Source: an uncultured Lachnospiraceae bacterium (GTDB lineage: Bacteria > Bacillota > Clostridia > Lachnospirales > Lachnospiraceae). Taken from it: a stretch of DNA of 64,000 nucleotides. This document shows, in pieces, positions 17,420 through 26,184 of the stretch. The translations under genes and the position numbers were made by a program. The stretch is taken from NCBI GenBank assembly GCA_910577015.1, contig CAJTKU010000004.1, positions 1 to 64,000 of the forward strand, given 5' to 3'. Below the pieces are notes generated by a model, which was not told where the DNA came from, searched no databases, and saw only the letters and a program-made list of their open reading frames with translations. The number at the start of each line of letters is the position of its first letter. The stretch's first letter is position 1.

Positions 17420-19015
17420 ATGGCTAAAAAAGTTCTGAGCATTGAAGTGGGAAATTCACTCACCAAAATCATGGAAGTGGATTATCAGGTGAAAAACCCG
17501 AAAGTCTACCACTGTGTCAGCCTTGTGACTCCGGAGGGTATTGTAAATGACGGAGTGGTAACGGTGACGCAGGAATTTACGGAGGCGATAAAAAAGAGTC
17601 TCAGTGCAGGCAAAATAAAGACGAGGCAGACGGTTTTTTCCATTACTTCCTCCAAAATTGCAAACAGGGAAGTCACCATACCGAAGGTGAAGGATAACAG
17701 GATAAAAACATTGATTGAGACCAACGCGTCGGATTATTTTCCGGTACAGTTGTCTGACTATGAGCTGGGCTACAGCATTATGGCGCAGCAGGAGGGGGAG
17801 GGCGGACAAATGCGCCTTCTCGTATATGCCGCGCCTAAAAAGATTCTGCAGGATTACCAGCAGCTGGCAGCTGCCTGTGGGCTTACGGTAGTCGGCTATG
17901 ATTATGGCGGGAACGGTCTGTATCAGGTGGTTAAGTACGAGTGTGCGGAAGGCAACCACATGATAGTAAAGGTGGATGAGAGTACGACTCTTGTCACCAT
18001 ATTGCAGGGCGGAATCCAGGTGCTGCAGCGCAATATCAATTACGGCGTGGACGCCATCATACATGAATGCATGGAAAGCAATGAAATGGAATATGAGGAA
18101 GCGTTAAAAACGCTGAGGCGCACGGACTATATTTCCGATGAGGAAGAGGGGACGGAAAGCGAAGAGGCGATTGGCTATCTCGTAAACGGCGTTCTGCGCG
18201 TTATGGATTATTTTAACTCCAGAAACGCAAATGTGAAAATGGATAAGATTTACCTAACCGGTCTCGGCGGTGATATCGCCGGCCTTGCTGACCGTATGAC
18301 GGATGATTTGGGCTTTCAGGTAGACGTGCTGAAAAGGGCGGAAGGATTTAATATTGAGCGCTATTTCAGGGATGTGAGTTTCGGGGAATACATAAGCTGT
18401 CTGGGCGCTGCTGTTGCACCGTTAGGCTTTGTTGCAGAGGAAAAGGAAACGAGCAAGAAAAAGGGCAGCGCTTTTGACGGGATTGCCGTGATTTTATTTG
18501 TAGGGGGAATATTTATTTCCCTGGCTCTCCTGGTTGCCTCCCTGCTGCCGTACCTGGCGGCAAAGAAAGAAAACTCCGACAAAAAACTTTATCTGACTTC
18601 TTTGAAGTATATGGAGGAAATTTATAATACCTATACGGCTGAAAAAGCGGAAAATGATTATCTTAATGCATTAAATACGGCAACCATGAACCACAACGAG
18701 GAAATAGGCGCGTTTATACGGGAACTGGAGCAGAAAATGCCCTCGGATATCCGGGTGACTTCCCTGATATGCGATGAACAGTCCGTTTTGATGTCAGTGG
18801 AGGTAAGCAGTAAGAATGAAGCTGCAAATGTGGTGGACACCCTTATGGGATTTGAAAGCCTGGCATGGGTGGATGTGACGTCCGTCAACGAGGAGAAAAA
18901 TACGGAGGACGACAGCCAGCTGGTTTCCTTCACAGTGCAGTGTACCTATTATCCGTACGGAGTGACGGAAGTTCCCGGACAGACAGAGGAGGTGGATGAA
19001 AATGAAGCTGAGTAA
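17420..19015 (+). CDS. pilM: PilM-PilN fusion, type IV pilus alignment protein
   Basis: This 531-residue protein has an actin-like PilM region (about residues 1-335) with phosphate-binding IEVGNSLTKI and KVDESTTLV and the adenosine motif YLTGLGGDIAGL. It continues through a short linker, one membrane helix (about 353-380), a coiled-coil stretch and a PilN-like domain (about 430-525). In most systems PilM is a separate cytoplasmic protein that grips the PilN N-terminal tail; here they are one chain. No separate pilN occurs in the locus. The ribosome binding site is GAGAGGGAG. pilO overlaps its 3' end by 14 nt. Confidence 0.85.
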   Translation: MAKKVLSIEVGNSLTKIMEVDYQVKNPKVYHCVSLVTPEGIVNDGVVTVTQEFTEAIKKSLSAGKIKTRQTVFSITSSKIANREVTIPKVKDNRIKTLIETNASDYFPVQLSDYELGYSIMAQQEGEGGQMRLLVYAAPKKILQDYQQLAAACGLTVVGYDYGGNGLYQVVKYECAEGNHMIVKVDESTTLVTILQGGIQVLQRNINYGVDAIIHECMESNEMEYEEALKTLRRTDYISDEEEGTESEEAIGYLVNGVLRVMDYFNSRNANVKMDKIYLTGLGGDIAGLADRMTDDLGFQVDVLKRAEGFNIERYFRDVSFGEYISCLGAAVAPLGFVAEEKETSKKKGSAFDGIAVILFVGGIFISLALLVASLLPYLAAKKENSDKKLYLTSLKYMEEIYNTYTAEKAENDYLNALNTATMNHNEEIGAFIRELEQKMPSDIRVTSLICDEQSVLMSVEVSSKNEAANVVDTLMGFESLAWVDVTSVNEEKNTEDDSQLVSFTVQCTYYPYGVTEVPGQTEEVDENEAE

Positions 19016-19751
19016 GAGAGATGTGAACCTGCTGCTGACATTTGTCGGTATTCTGCTTGTGGTGGTGACTTACTTTTTTGTCTTTACTAAATTGCAGGAA
19101 AAGACTGTAGAGGTGGAGGCTGAAAACAACCGGCTTCAGGTTGCGGTTAACAAGCTGGATAACCTGCGCTCGAACAGGGATTTTTATGAATCGGAAACAG
19201 CGAGGTATCAGCAGGAAAATGCCGAAATGAAGAATGTTTATCCTTCAGCCATCTTAAATGCGGATAAAATATTGTTTGCCAAAAAACTGGAGGACCGTTT
19301 CGGGCTTTTTGTGAGTTTTCTTGGCATGAATACGGCGGAATCACTGGATGTGGTATATCCCGAAGCGGATGTAGTGTCGGTGGATGACGAACTGAATGGA
19401 ATAGAAACACCCCCGGCGCCGACCAATCCAAACGGCATTTATCTGTACCGGCACGGACTGGACCTGAATCTGGAAACGGGTTACGGGAGCATAAAAAATG
19501 CCCTGCATTATATTGTAAATGACCCGGAACAGAAGTCGATACATGCTTTGACGCTTACTTTCAATGAAAATACGGGTGTTCTTTCAGGGACCATGAGCGT
19601 CAGTATGTACAGCATGACGGGCACAAACGTGGTATACAGAAGACCTGACTTTACCGGAATCAGTACAGGAACAGAGGATATTTTCAGGACATTTGATGTG
19701 AAAGAGCCACAAGAGCAGGAAGAAGATTTAGAGGATAACCTTGACGAGTAA
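19002..19751 (+). CDS. pilO: Type IV pilus assembly protein PilO
   Basis: This 249-residue bitopic membrane protein has a short cytoplasmic tail, one helix (about residues 9-29), a coiled coil (about 33-75) and an external ferredoxin-like globular region. It would pair with the PilN part of the preceding fusion. The ATG at 19002 is chosen because AGAGGAGG (18985-18992) is 9 nt upstream; the ATG at 18996 is too close. The C-terminal 30 residues are strongly acidic and unlike classical PilO, perhaps a Gram-positive adaptation. Identification rests on topology and gene order more than on motifs. Confidence 0.75.
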   Translation: MKLSKRDVNLLLTFVGILLVVVTYFFVFTKLQEKTVEVEAENNRLQVAVNKLDNLRSNRDFYESETARYQQENAEMKNVYPSAILNADKILFAKKLEDRFGLFVSFLGMNTAESLDVVYPEADVVSVDDELNGIETPPAPTNPNGIYLYRHGLDLNLETGYGSIKNALHYIVNDPEQKSIHALTLTFNENTGVLSGTMSVSMYSMTGTNVVYRRPDFTGISTGTEDIFRTFDVKEPQEQEEDLEDNLDE

Positions 19752-19764
19752 AGGGGGAAATGGC

Positions 19765-21060
19765 ATGAAAAAGGATGACAGGGGTGTTTCCCTGGTGGAA
19801 CTTCTGATAGCTATCGTGATTCTGGCTGTCATTGTGGCCCCATTTCTAAATTCTTTTGTTACATCTGCCAGAATGAACCAGAAAGCAAAGAGAATCATGT
19901 GGGCTACCTCCGTGGCAGAAAATATTATGGAGGGAATGAAGGCCCAGTCCATGGAGCAGATTGTGCTGCAGTTAAGTTCCGGCGGAACGCCTTCCCATGA
20001 GCCGGTCAGCGTCCTGGTGCCGGTATACGATACCCATCAGGAACTTCTGGTGGAAAAGAACGAAAGCAGTTCCCACTATGCGGCTGTCCTTTCGGGAGCA
20101 GAATGGCAGTTTACGGGGCAGGAGTCCAACGCATATTATTTTGCCCTGACAGGCATTGTGCAGGATGGCAAAAAATATGACGCTAGGATAAACCTGGACG
20201 CATCCTCTTATTACCGGGCGGAAGGAGAGACGACCCCCGGATACAATGATGAAGAACTGGTGTATGTGGACGGACTGGATTTGAAAAAGGACGTGTTGTA
20301 TGTCCTGGATGTGTCGGATGAAAAGGCTGTCTGTGAAGAATTTGCAGCGCGGAGCAGCCGGTTTGTCGTATCCGGCGGTACTGCAAAGAAGGCCGAGGAA
20401 TTTGACGGTGTGCTTACCAGGGAGGTTACCCTGGAAATCAAGCAGAGCGGTACGGTACAGGAGGTTTATCTCACCCTTACCTATACGGCGCCTGCCGGAT
20501 GGGTGGCGGAAAGCGAGCGGGTATATACACGTTCTATGCAGGTGTTTACCAACAGTTCGTCAGGGGAGAATCTGCGGAACATATATTTTCTGTATCCGCC
20601 GAATTACAACTCCGTAACCGGTTCCGTAAAGGATAAGTTCCTGATTAAAAATTATGACAGGATAGAGTGCGGCGTTTACCTGATTAAGCAGGTGACAGGC
20701 AGCGGTACGGAACTGGTTTCCAAGGAAATGTTTTACAGGCCTAGCGTTGAAGTGATGGAGAATATATGGGGTATGGGGGATGATTCCGCTGTGCTGACAT
20801 TGTACAATAACTTCGCAACCAACCTTGGAAAGAAAGAGATGGGCGCCGTCGACTGCACTATGACGGACCAGACGGAGTATAAGTTCAATTCGTTCACGGG
20901 AGCAGGCGCACTAAATAAAATGGAAGTAAAAGACATTCTTAACAAGGAGAGCAGCAACCGTATTTTCCATGCGGAGGTGCGTATCTACGAGGGAGGGGCT
21001 TTTGATGCGGCTACGGGAACCTTTGATGAGACAAAGCGTATTGTGACGTTGGAAAATTAA
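19765..21060 (+). CDS. PilV/GspI-like minor pilin
   Basis: This 431-residue prepilin starts MKKDDRG^VSLVELLIAIVIL, with Glu5 and a hydrophobic helix, then a large globular part. The post-helix segment containing WATSVAENIMEGMKAQ is typical of PilV/GspI proteins. At 431 residues it is two to three times longer than a usual PilV, so extra surface domains are present; I do not recognise them. The ATG at 19765 has AAGGGGG 7 nt upstream; a TTG 24 nt earlier lies in the pilO 3' end and is rejected. It begins the minor-pilin block. Confidence 0.8.
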   Translation: MKKDDRGVSLVELLIAIVILAVIVAPFLNSFVTSARMNQKAKRIMWATSVAENIMEGMKAQSMEQIVLQLSSGGTPSHEPVSVLVPVYDTHQELLVEKNESSSHYAAVLSGAEWQFTGQESNAYYFALTGIVQDGKKYDARINLDASSYYRAEGETTPGYNDEELVYVDGLDLKKDVLYVLDVSDEKAVCEEFAARSSRFVVSGGTAKKAEEFDGVLTREVTLEIKQSGTVQEVYLTLTYTAPAGWVAESERVYTRSMQVFTNSSSGENLRNIYFLYPPNYNSVTGSVKDKFLIKNYDRIECGVYLIKQVTGSGTELVSKEMFYRPSVEVMENIWGMGDDSAVLTLYNNFATNLGKKEMGAVDCTMTDQTEYKFNSFTGAGALNKMEVKDILNKESSNRIFHAEVRIYEGGAFDAATGTFDETKRIVTLEN

Positions 21061-21091
21061 GTTTGTTTATAGTGGAGGAGCGCAGGAAAGC

Positions 21092-23518
21092 ATGAAAATG
21101 AAAAAGGGAGATAACCGGGGGTCTACCATGGTGATGGTGATTGTGACCATGGCTTTTGTGGGGATTCTGGTATCCATTATTTTATATATGAGCCTGCTTA
21201 ACTTTCGGATTAAGACGGCGGATGTAAGGAATAAAAACAGTTTCTATACGGCGGAGAATGCCCTGGATGAAATCAAGGCAGGCCTTGAAGGTGAAATATC
21301 GAAGGCTATCGGCGAGGCGTATCTGGCTGTTATGGAGCACTATGGCGACTATTCGGATACGGAGCGGAATGAGCAGTTTACATGGCATTACGTCAATTCC
21401 CTGCGTACTAACCTGCGTGCGCCCGGACAGGATAACCGTTATCAGGTATCCATTCTGACGGGATATCTGCAGGATACCGCATGGGATGACGCGGCAGGAT
21501 GCGGCGCCAGAATTACTGCTGACACTGCGGATACCGGCGAGATGATTGCGCGGACAGACGGCGTGGTGTTAAAAAATGTGATGGTTACCTATGTGGCGGA
21601 TGACGGCATGGTATCCCGCATCAAGACGGATATCAGGCTGGTACTTCCGGAGATTTTTTTCAATGCGTCCTTTAAACTGCCGGACGTCCTTTCTTATTCC
21701 CTTATTGCCAATGATGAAATGCGGTTTAATATGCCCAGCACCGTGCAAGGAAGCATTTATGGCGGCAAGAACGGCATTTTTGTGGACGGATGTTCCGTAG
21801 CCATAAACGGCGCTGATTTAATAGTGACGGATAAACTCCTTCATATAGACAATGCTTCCCTTCATATTGCGGGAGACAGCAATCTCTGGGCAGAAGGCAT
21901 TGATGTGGGAGAAGGCTCCAATGTAGACTTCCGGGGAAGCGTATATGTGAGGGATGACCTGACGGTAAACGGAAATAATTCCAGCATTATCATCGGCAGT
22001 ACTTATTACGGATACGGAAGAAACGATGCGGATGCGTTATACAGCAGCGCTATTTTGATAAACGGACTGAACACGAAACTTGATATGTCGAGAGTAAACA
22101 GGTTATATCTGGCAGGGCGTTCCTACATAAAGACGGCGGGTACCATTTCCGTGGGCGGCAGCGACAGGGATAACCAGAATGTGCGCATGGGGGAATCCCT
22201 TGCGGTAAAAAGCGACCAGCTTGCTTATCTGGTTCCGGTGGAATGCCTGTGGGTGAAGGACGGGGAAAACCTGTGTACCTCCAACCCGGTGGAAGTGGGT
22301 AAAATCGCAGACTTTGAAAGAGAAGGCGCCGTAGAGGTTGATTTTGACGCTGTTGCGAGGAAACTTGGCGTGCCGCTCGGCAATTATGCAAACGGTTTCC
22401 AGAAAGTATACAAAAATGTGAGCGGCGTGCAGTTGGTTTACTATTATCTGACCTTTGACTCGGAACTGTCAGCCAACCGGTTTTTTAAGGAATATTATGA
22501 GGCAGACAAGGAGCGCATGGACGATTATCTTAAAGTCTATGTGAGCGATTTGAAACTGCCGGTGGATTCCATGCTCAGGGTGAATCTCGCAGGCAATGTC
22601 TTTACCATGGAAGCAGGCAATTTTGTGTTGAAGGACGCGACGGCAGTTACGGACGATACGGCGGCGCTCAGGCAGGAGTCTGAAGGCTATGCAACAGCCT
22701 TTGACCAGCTATGCACCATTCTTTCCCGTACAAATCCGACGTCGGAGCAGCGGGTGGAAAAAGAGAATAACGGGATATTTTACAATGTTATAAACAAAGA
22801 AGAATTTGACAGGCTGGTAGCTTCCGTAGGCAATAAATGGATACGGTACAGTGATGATAATACGGCAGGCGTCGTAGTGATAAACAATGCCGGCGGCAGT
22901 CCTTATAAGTTGTCCGAGGAAGGGATTGACTGGAGCAAGATTAAGATATTGATTGTGTCAGGGGATTTGATTGTGGACAGGAACTTTACCGGTATTATGA
23001 TAGCCGGGGGCACCGTCACCAGTCAGGCGGGATGGCTGATGAGTGATGCGGACGGCGCCAGCAAAGCCATGCAGATTACGTCTGCGGACGGCTCCTTTAT
23101 GGTAGTCAACCTGTTTGTGGACGGCAGCTATGTGGCCGGCGCTCCCGGCGGCGGCACGTCAGGCCCCAAGGTGACGGTATGGAATGATTTTGGTTATGGG
23201 GCAGAAGAGGCTTCTTTCTTTGTCGGAAGATATAACCAGAGCGATTTGTTTGCATTGGGGTTGCAGGATTGGAGGTCAGGCAGCGATAATACTTTCATTT
23301 CCTCTATGAAGATACCGGAAGGATACAGGATGATTGCTTATAAAGGCCCCAATTTTGATGGGGAAAGCAAAGTGTTTGAGGGCGATGTCTGGTATGTGGG
23401 AGATGACTGGAATGACAAGATTAATTCCATTATTGTAGAAAGCATAGACGGAGAACCCACCGACAGCGCAGGCGGATACGACGGACTGGTGCTGTTTGAG
23501 AACTGGAGTAAGGAGTAA
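21092..23518 (+). CDS. PilX/GspK-like minor pilin with beta-helix and beta-gamma-crystallin-like modules
   Basis: This 808-residue protein has a prepilin leader ending NRG^STMVMVIVTMAFVGI and lacks Glu5, as GspK/PilX proteins do. Residues about 200-380 contain short VxGSIYGG, VxINGAxL and VxFRGSV repeats like a right-handed beta-helix. Near the C-terminus, GYRMIAYKGPNFDGESKVF and the following WYVGDDWNDKINSIIV match a beta-gamma-crystallin Greek key, with NDKINS close to the calcium-binding (N/D)(N/D)xx(S/T)S pattern. The missing Glu5 suggests it sits at the pilus tip. It is far longer than ordinary PilX (about 170-200 residues). Confidence 0.75.
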   Translation: MKMKKGDNRGSTMVMVIVTMAFVGILVSIILYMSLLNFRIKTADVRNKNSFYTAENALDEIKAGLEGEISKAIGEAYLAVMEHYGDYSDTERNEQFTWHYVNSLRTNLRAPGQDNRYQVSILTGYLQDTAWDDAAGCGARITADTADTGEMIARTDGVVLKNVMVTYVADDGMVSRIKTDIRLVLPEIFFNASFKLPDVLSYSLIANDEMRFNMPSTVQGSIYGGKNGIFVDGCSVAINGADLIVTDKLLHIDNASLHIAGDSNLWAEGIDVGEGSNVDFRGSVYVRDDLTVNGNNSSIIIGSTYYGYGRNDADALYSSAILINGLNTKLDMSRVNRLYLAGRSYIKTAGTISVGGSDRDNQNVRMGESLAVKSDQLAYLVPVECLWVKDGENLCTSNPVEVGKIADFEREGAVEVDFDAVARKLGVPLGNYANGFQKVYKNVSGVQLVYYYLTFDSELSANRFFKEYYEADKERMDDYLKVYVSDLKLPVDSMLRVNLAGNVFTMEAGNFVLKDATAVTDDTAALRQESEGYATAFDQLCTILSRTNPTSEQRVEKENNGIFYNVINKEEFDRLVASVGNKWIRYSDDNTAGVVVINNAGGSPYKLSEEGIDWSKIKILIVSGDLIVDRNFTGIMIAGGTVTSQAGWLMSDADGASKAMQITSADGSFMVVNLFVDGSYVAGAPGGGTSGPKVTVWNDFGYGAEEASFFVGRYNQSDLFALGLQDWRSGSDNTFISSMKIPEGYRMIAYKGPNFDGESKVFEGDVWYVGDDWNDKINSIIVESIDGEPTDSAGGYDGLVLFENWSKE

Positions 23519-23522
23519 GGGT

Positions 23523-26159
23523 ATGAGAGTGAAAGACGAAAAGGGCTATTCCTTGGTTGAAGTGCTGGTCGTAGTTATGATACTGGCAATCGTGGGGGCG
23601 GCAATTCTGGGGTTTATGGTGACTTCCGCGAAGCTGTTTTCGGGCTCAAAAACTGAAGTGGATGTACAGACGGAAGCACAGCTTACGATTAACTGGCTCA
23701 ACGATGTTCTGGTGGAGGCGGGGCATGGTGTGACCTACAGGGAGGAAGAATCCTCGGGCAGGAACATACTGGAAATTTATAACACGGAAAATGTTTTTAC
23801 GATTACGTGGATGAAAGCGGAAAACAGGCTGTATTGTGATGAGAGCCGGTTGGAGGACGACGGTTCGCTGTCTGTTGTGACGCAGGACAATCTGCTTGCG
23901 GAATACGTGACGGAATTTAAACTGGATACAGGCAGTATGACAGCCGATAATCCGATAGTGATTCTGACGCTTAAAATAGAAAAAGATGGCCGTAATGTGG
24001 AACTGGTGCGGAATGTATCCCTGAGAAACGGGGTACTTATCAATCGTCCTATTGAGGAAATTTATGCCGGCAACGGGGCTATGCTCAGCAGTGTGCTGGG
24101 TGTTGTCGTATATCCCGTGGAGAGCTATCATGCAAAAGGCACCACGGCTCAGTTTTCCGCCAGGGTTACGGGCATCGGTTTTCCTTCCCAGCAGGTGACA
24201 TGGTCCATTCCCGACAGAACGGGGCTGCATCCGGATACCGTCATCGATGAACAGACGGGAGTGCTCACGATTTCCCCTGAGGAAACGGCAGCTTCCTTCC
24301 GTGTGGAGGCAACCAGCGTGGAGTTAAATAAGGACGGTAACCGCGTCAGCAGCACAGAGGCCTCCGGTATAGTAAAGATTATGACAATTACTGGTGTCGA
24401 AATCGTAAACATTCCGGTTGATAAACAGGAAGTAGGCACCATTATACCGCTTACTGCCGTGGTACACGGGCAGAACATGGACGGAACGGCAAACAGGGTG
24501 AGCTGGAGCATACCGGAAGAATCAAAAAAAGAGGGGCTGTCCGTGAGTACGAGCGGTTCTGTGATGCTCGGACTCGGACTTTACAATGCATTTCCCGGTG
24601 AAGCGGACAGGGCTAACGCCAGCGTGACGGTACGTGCCACATCGGTTGCAGACCCTACTAAATATGCGGATTGCGTGATTCGCCTTTCTTTCCCGGATAT
24701 CAATCTGGATTTTGACAACCTGAGCTTTATGGTTTCCAGAAACAGCTATGTGGATTTACATACAAAGTTACAGACAAGCGGCATTACCAGCGGTGACATG
24801 AAACTGGTATGGAGCATGGTGAATGACGCCGGGCTTGGCGGCAAGGTCAGTCTGGATGCGGCTACGGGAATTGTAACAGTTGCAAAGGACATTGACTATA
24901 GCAAGGAATATACGCTGGAAGTAAAGGTTTCCGCCCTGGCCTCCGGGACGCAGGAAGCGGCGGCCGTGACGACGGTAAAAGTCGTGATACCGAAGGTGAG
25001 CATAAGCTTTGGCAATCCTACCTGTCAGGTGGTAAAGGGTTCCAGCGCGCAGATGCAGTTTATTTTAAACGGGCTTGTGGCGGATGCGGCGGATTTACAG
25101 GTAACCTCCACACCGGCTGTCAGAAATACGCTTTTGTATTTACAGGGAAATAATCTGGTAGTCAGCGTAGGGCGTGATGTCAAAAGAGAAGATTTCAAGG
25201 TGAACCTGTCCATCAGGGGGCACGGTGACATCAGCACCACAGGAACCGTGCTGGTTCAGCGTGAAAATCTGTCGGATGATGAACTTGCTTTCATGACAAA
25301 CGTCCAGGATGCTTACCTTCACATACCGGTACCCGGCAAAGAAAACCGGGCGCCTTCTCTGGACGAGGTAAAGAAGGGGCCTTGTACCATATCAATCAAC
25401 GGTATGCAGGTTACTTATATGTATGACGCGTCAAGGGACAGGTGCAAGGTATGGCTCGGTACTTCCGGCGGCGGTTATTATTATGTAGAAGTAGCAGGCA
25501 GTGATATTGTCTGGTACAGGAGCAATTCAGATGGCTTTGACGGCGCTGTATTTTATGCGCCGACGCCGCGTGAAGGCGTATTTCCGGGAGATTTTAATGC
25601 GACAGGGGAAGCGTCCATCACTTACCGGGGAGAGCAAATCCGGTATAAGCGGCAAGTATTCCAAAATACCCCGATATACACGGTGCAGGACACAGAAACC
25701 GGGCAATGGTTCCAGTACAATGCAATACGGGATATGTGGTGTTCCATCAGGAACACGAACAAAGCAGTTAACGGAGTGGCGTCCGCCACCTCAACGCTTG
25801 CGGCGGTGGAAAATGCTTTTGACGGCAACGAGGCGACCCGATGGGAATCTGAGCATGGGGTTGACCCTGTCACCGTACAGATTGATTTGGGAAGCGTATA
25901 CTATATTACGGATATGCGGATTTTGTGGGAAACCGCAAGGGCACAGGAATACGAAATCTGGATATCGGCAGACGGTGTAAACTGGGAAAAGGCATATTCA
26001 AAGAATGATGCTGTTTATGGCCAGAATGATGACGTGATTTTAAATTTCAACCGCAATGCGCGGTATGTCAAGATGCAGGGAATATCGAGAATTACGGAAT
26101 GGGGCTATTCTATTTATGAGTGGTATATCAATGCATCAGGTTACCAGCCGGGGCCGTAG
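23523..26159 (+). CDS. PilW-like minor pilin with Ig-like modules and a C-terminal discoidin (F5/8C) domain
   Basis: This 878-residue protein has the prepilin site KDEKG^YSLVEVLVVVMIL with Glu5. A PilW/GspJ-like region (about residues 40-190) with TEAQLTINWLNDVLVEAG follows. Then come several beta-sandwich modules of bacterial Ig-like (Big_2) character (about 200-600), an unclear region, and a C-terminal F5/8 type C domain (about 735-870) with NAFDGNEATRWESEHG and VTVQIDLGSVYYITDMRI. F5/8C (CBM32) domains usually bind glycans. The ATG at 23523 follows AAGGAGTAAGGG. It is probably a tip adhesin exposed by the pilus. Confidence 0.85.
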   Translation: MRVKDEKGYSLVEVLVVVMILAIVGAAILGFMVTSAKLFSGSKTEVDVQTEAQLTINWLNDVLVEAGHGVTYREEESSGRNILEIYNTENVFTITWMKAENRLYCDESRLEDDGSLSVVTQDNLLAEYVTEFKLDTGSMTADNPIVILTLKIEKDGRNVELVRNVSLRNGVLINRPIEEIYAGNGAMLSSVLGVVVYPVESYHAKGTTAQFSARVTGIGFPSQQVTWSIPDRTGLHPDTVIDEQTGVLTISPEETAASFRVEATSVELNKDGNRVSSTEASGIVKIMTITGVEIVNIPVDKQEVGTIIPLTAVVHGQNMDGTANRVSWSIPEESKKEGLSVSTSGSVMLGLGLYNAFPGEADRANASVTVRATSVADPTKYADCVIRLSFPDINLDFDNLSFMVSRNSYVDLHTKLQTSGITSGDMKLVWSMVNDAGLGGKVSLDAATGIVTVAKDIDYSKEYTLEVKVSALASGTQEAAAVTTVKVVIPKVSISFGNPTCQVVKGSSAQMQFILNGLVADAADLQVTSTPAVRNTLLYLQGNNLVVSVGRDVKREDFKVNLSIRGHGDISTTGTVLVQRENLSDDELAFMTNVQDAYLHIPVPGKENRAPSLDEVKKGPCTISINGMQVTYMYDASRDRCKVWLGTSGGGYYYVEVAGSDIVWYRSNSDGFDGAVFYAPTPREGVFPGDFNATGEASITYRGEQIRYKRQVFQNTPIYTVQDTETGQWFQYNAIRDMWCSIRNTNKAVNGVASATSTLAAVENAFDGNEATRWESEHGVDPVTVQIDLGSVYYITDMRILWETARAQEYEIWISADGVNWEKAYSKNDAVYGQNDDVILNFNRNARYVKMQGISRITEWGYSIYEWYINASGYQPGP

Positions 26160-26184
26160 TTTATCAGGAAAGGCGTGATTGAGT

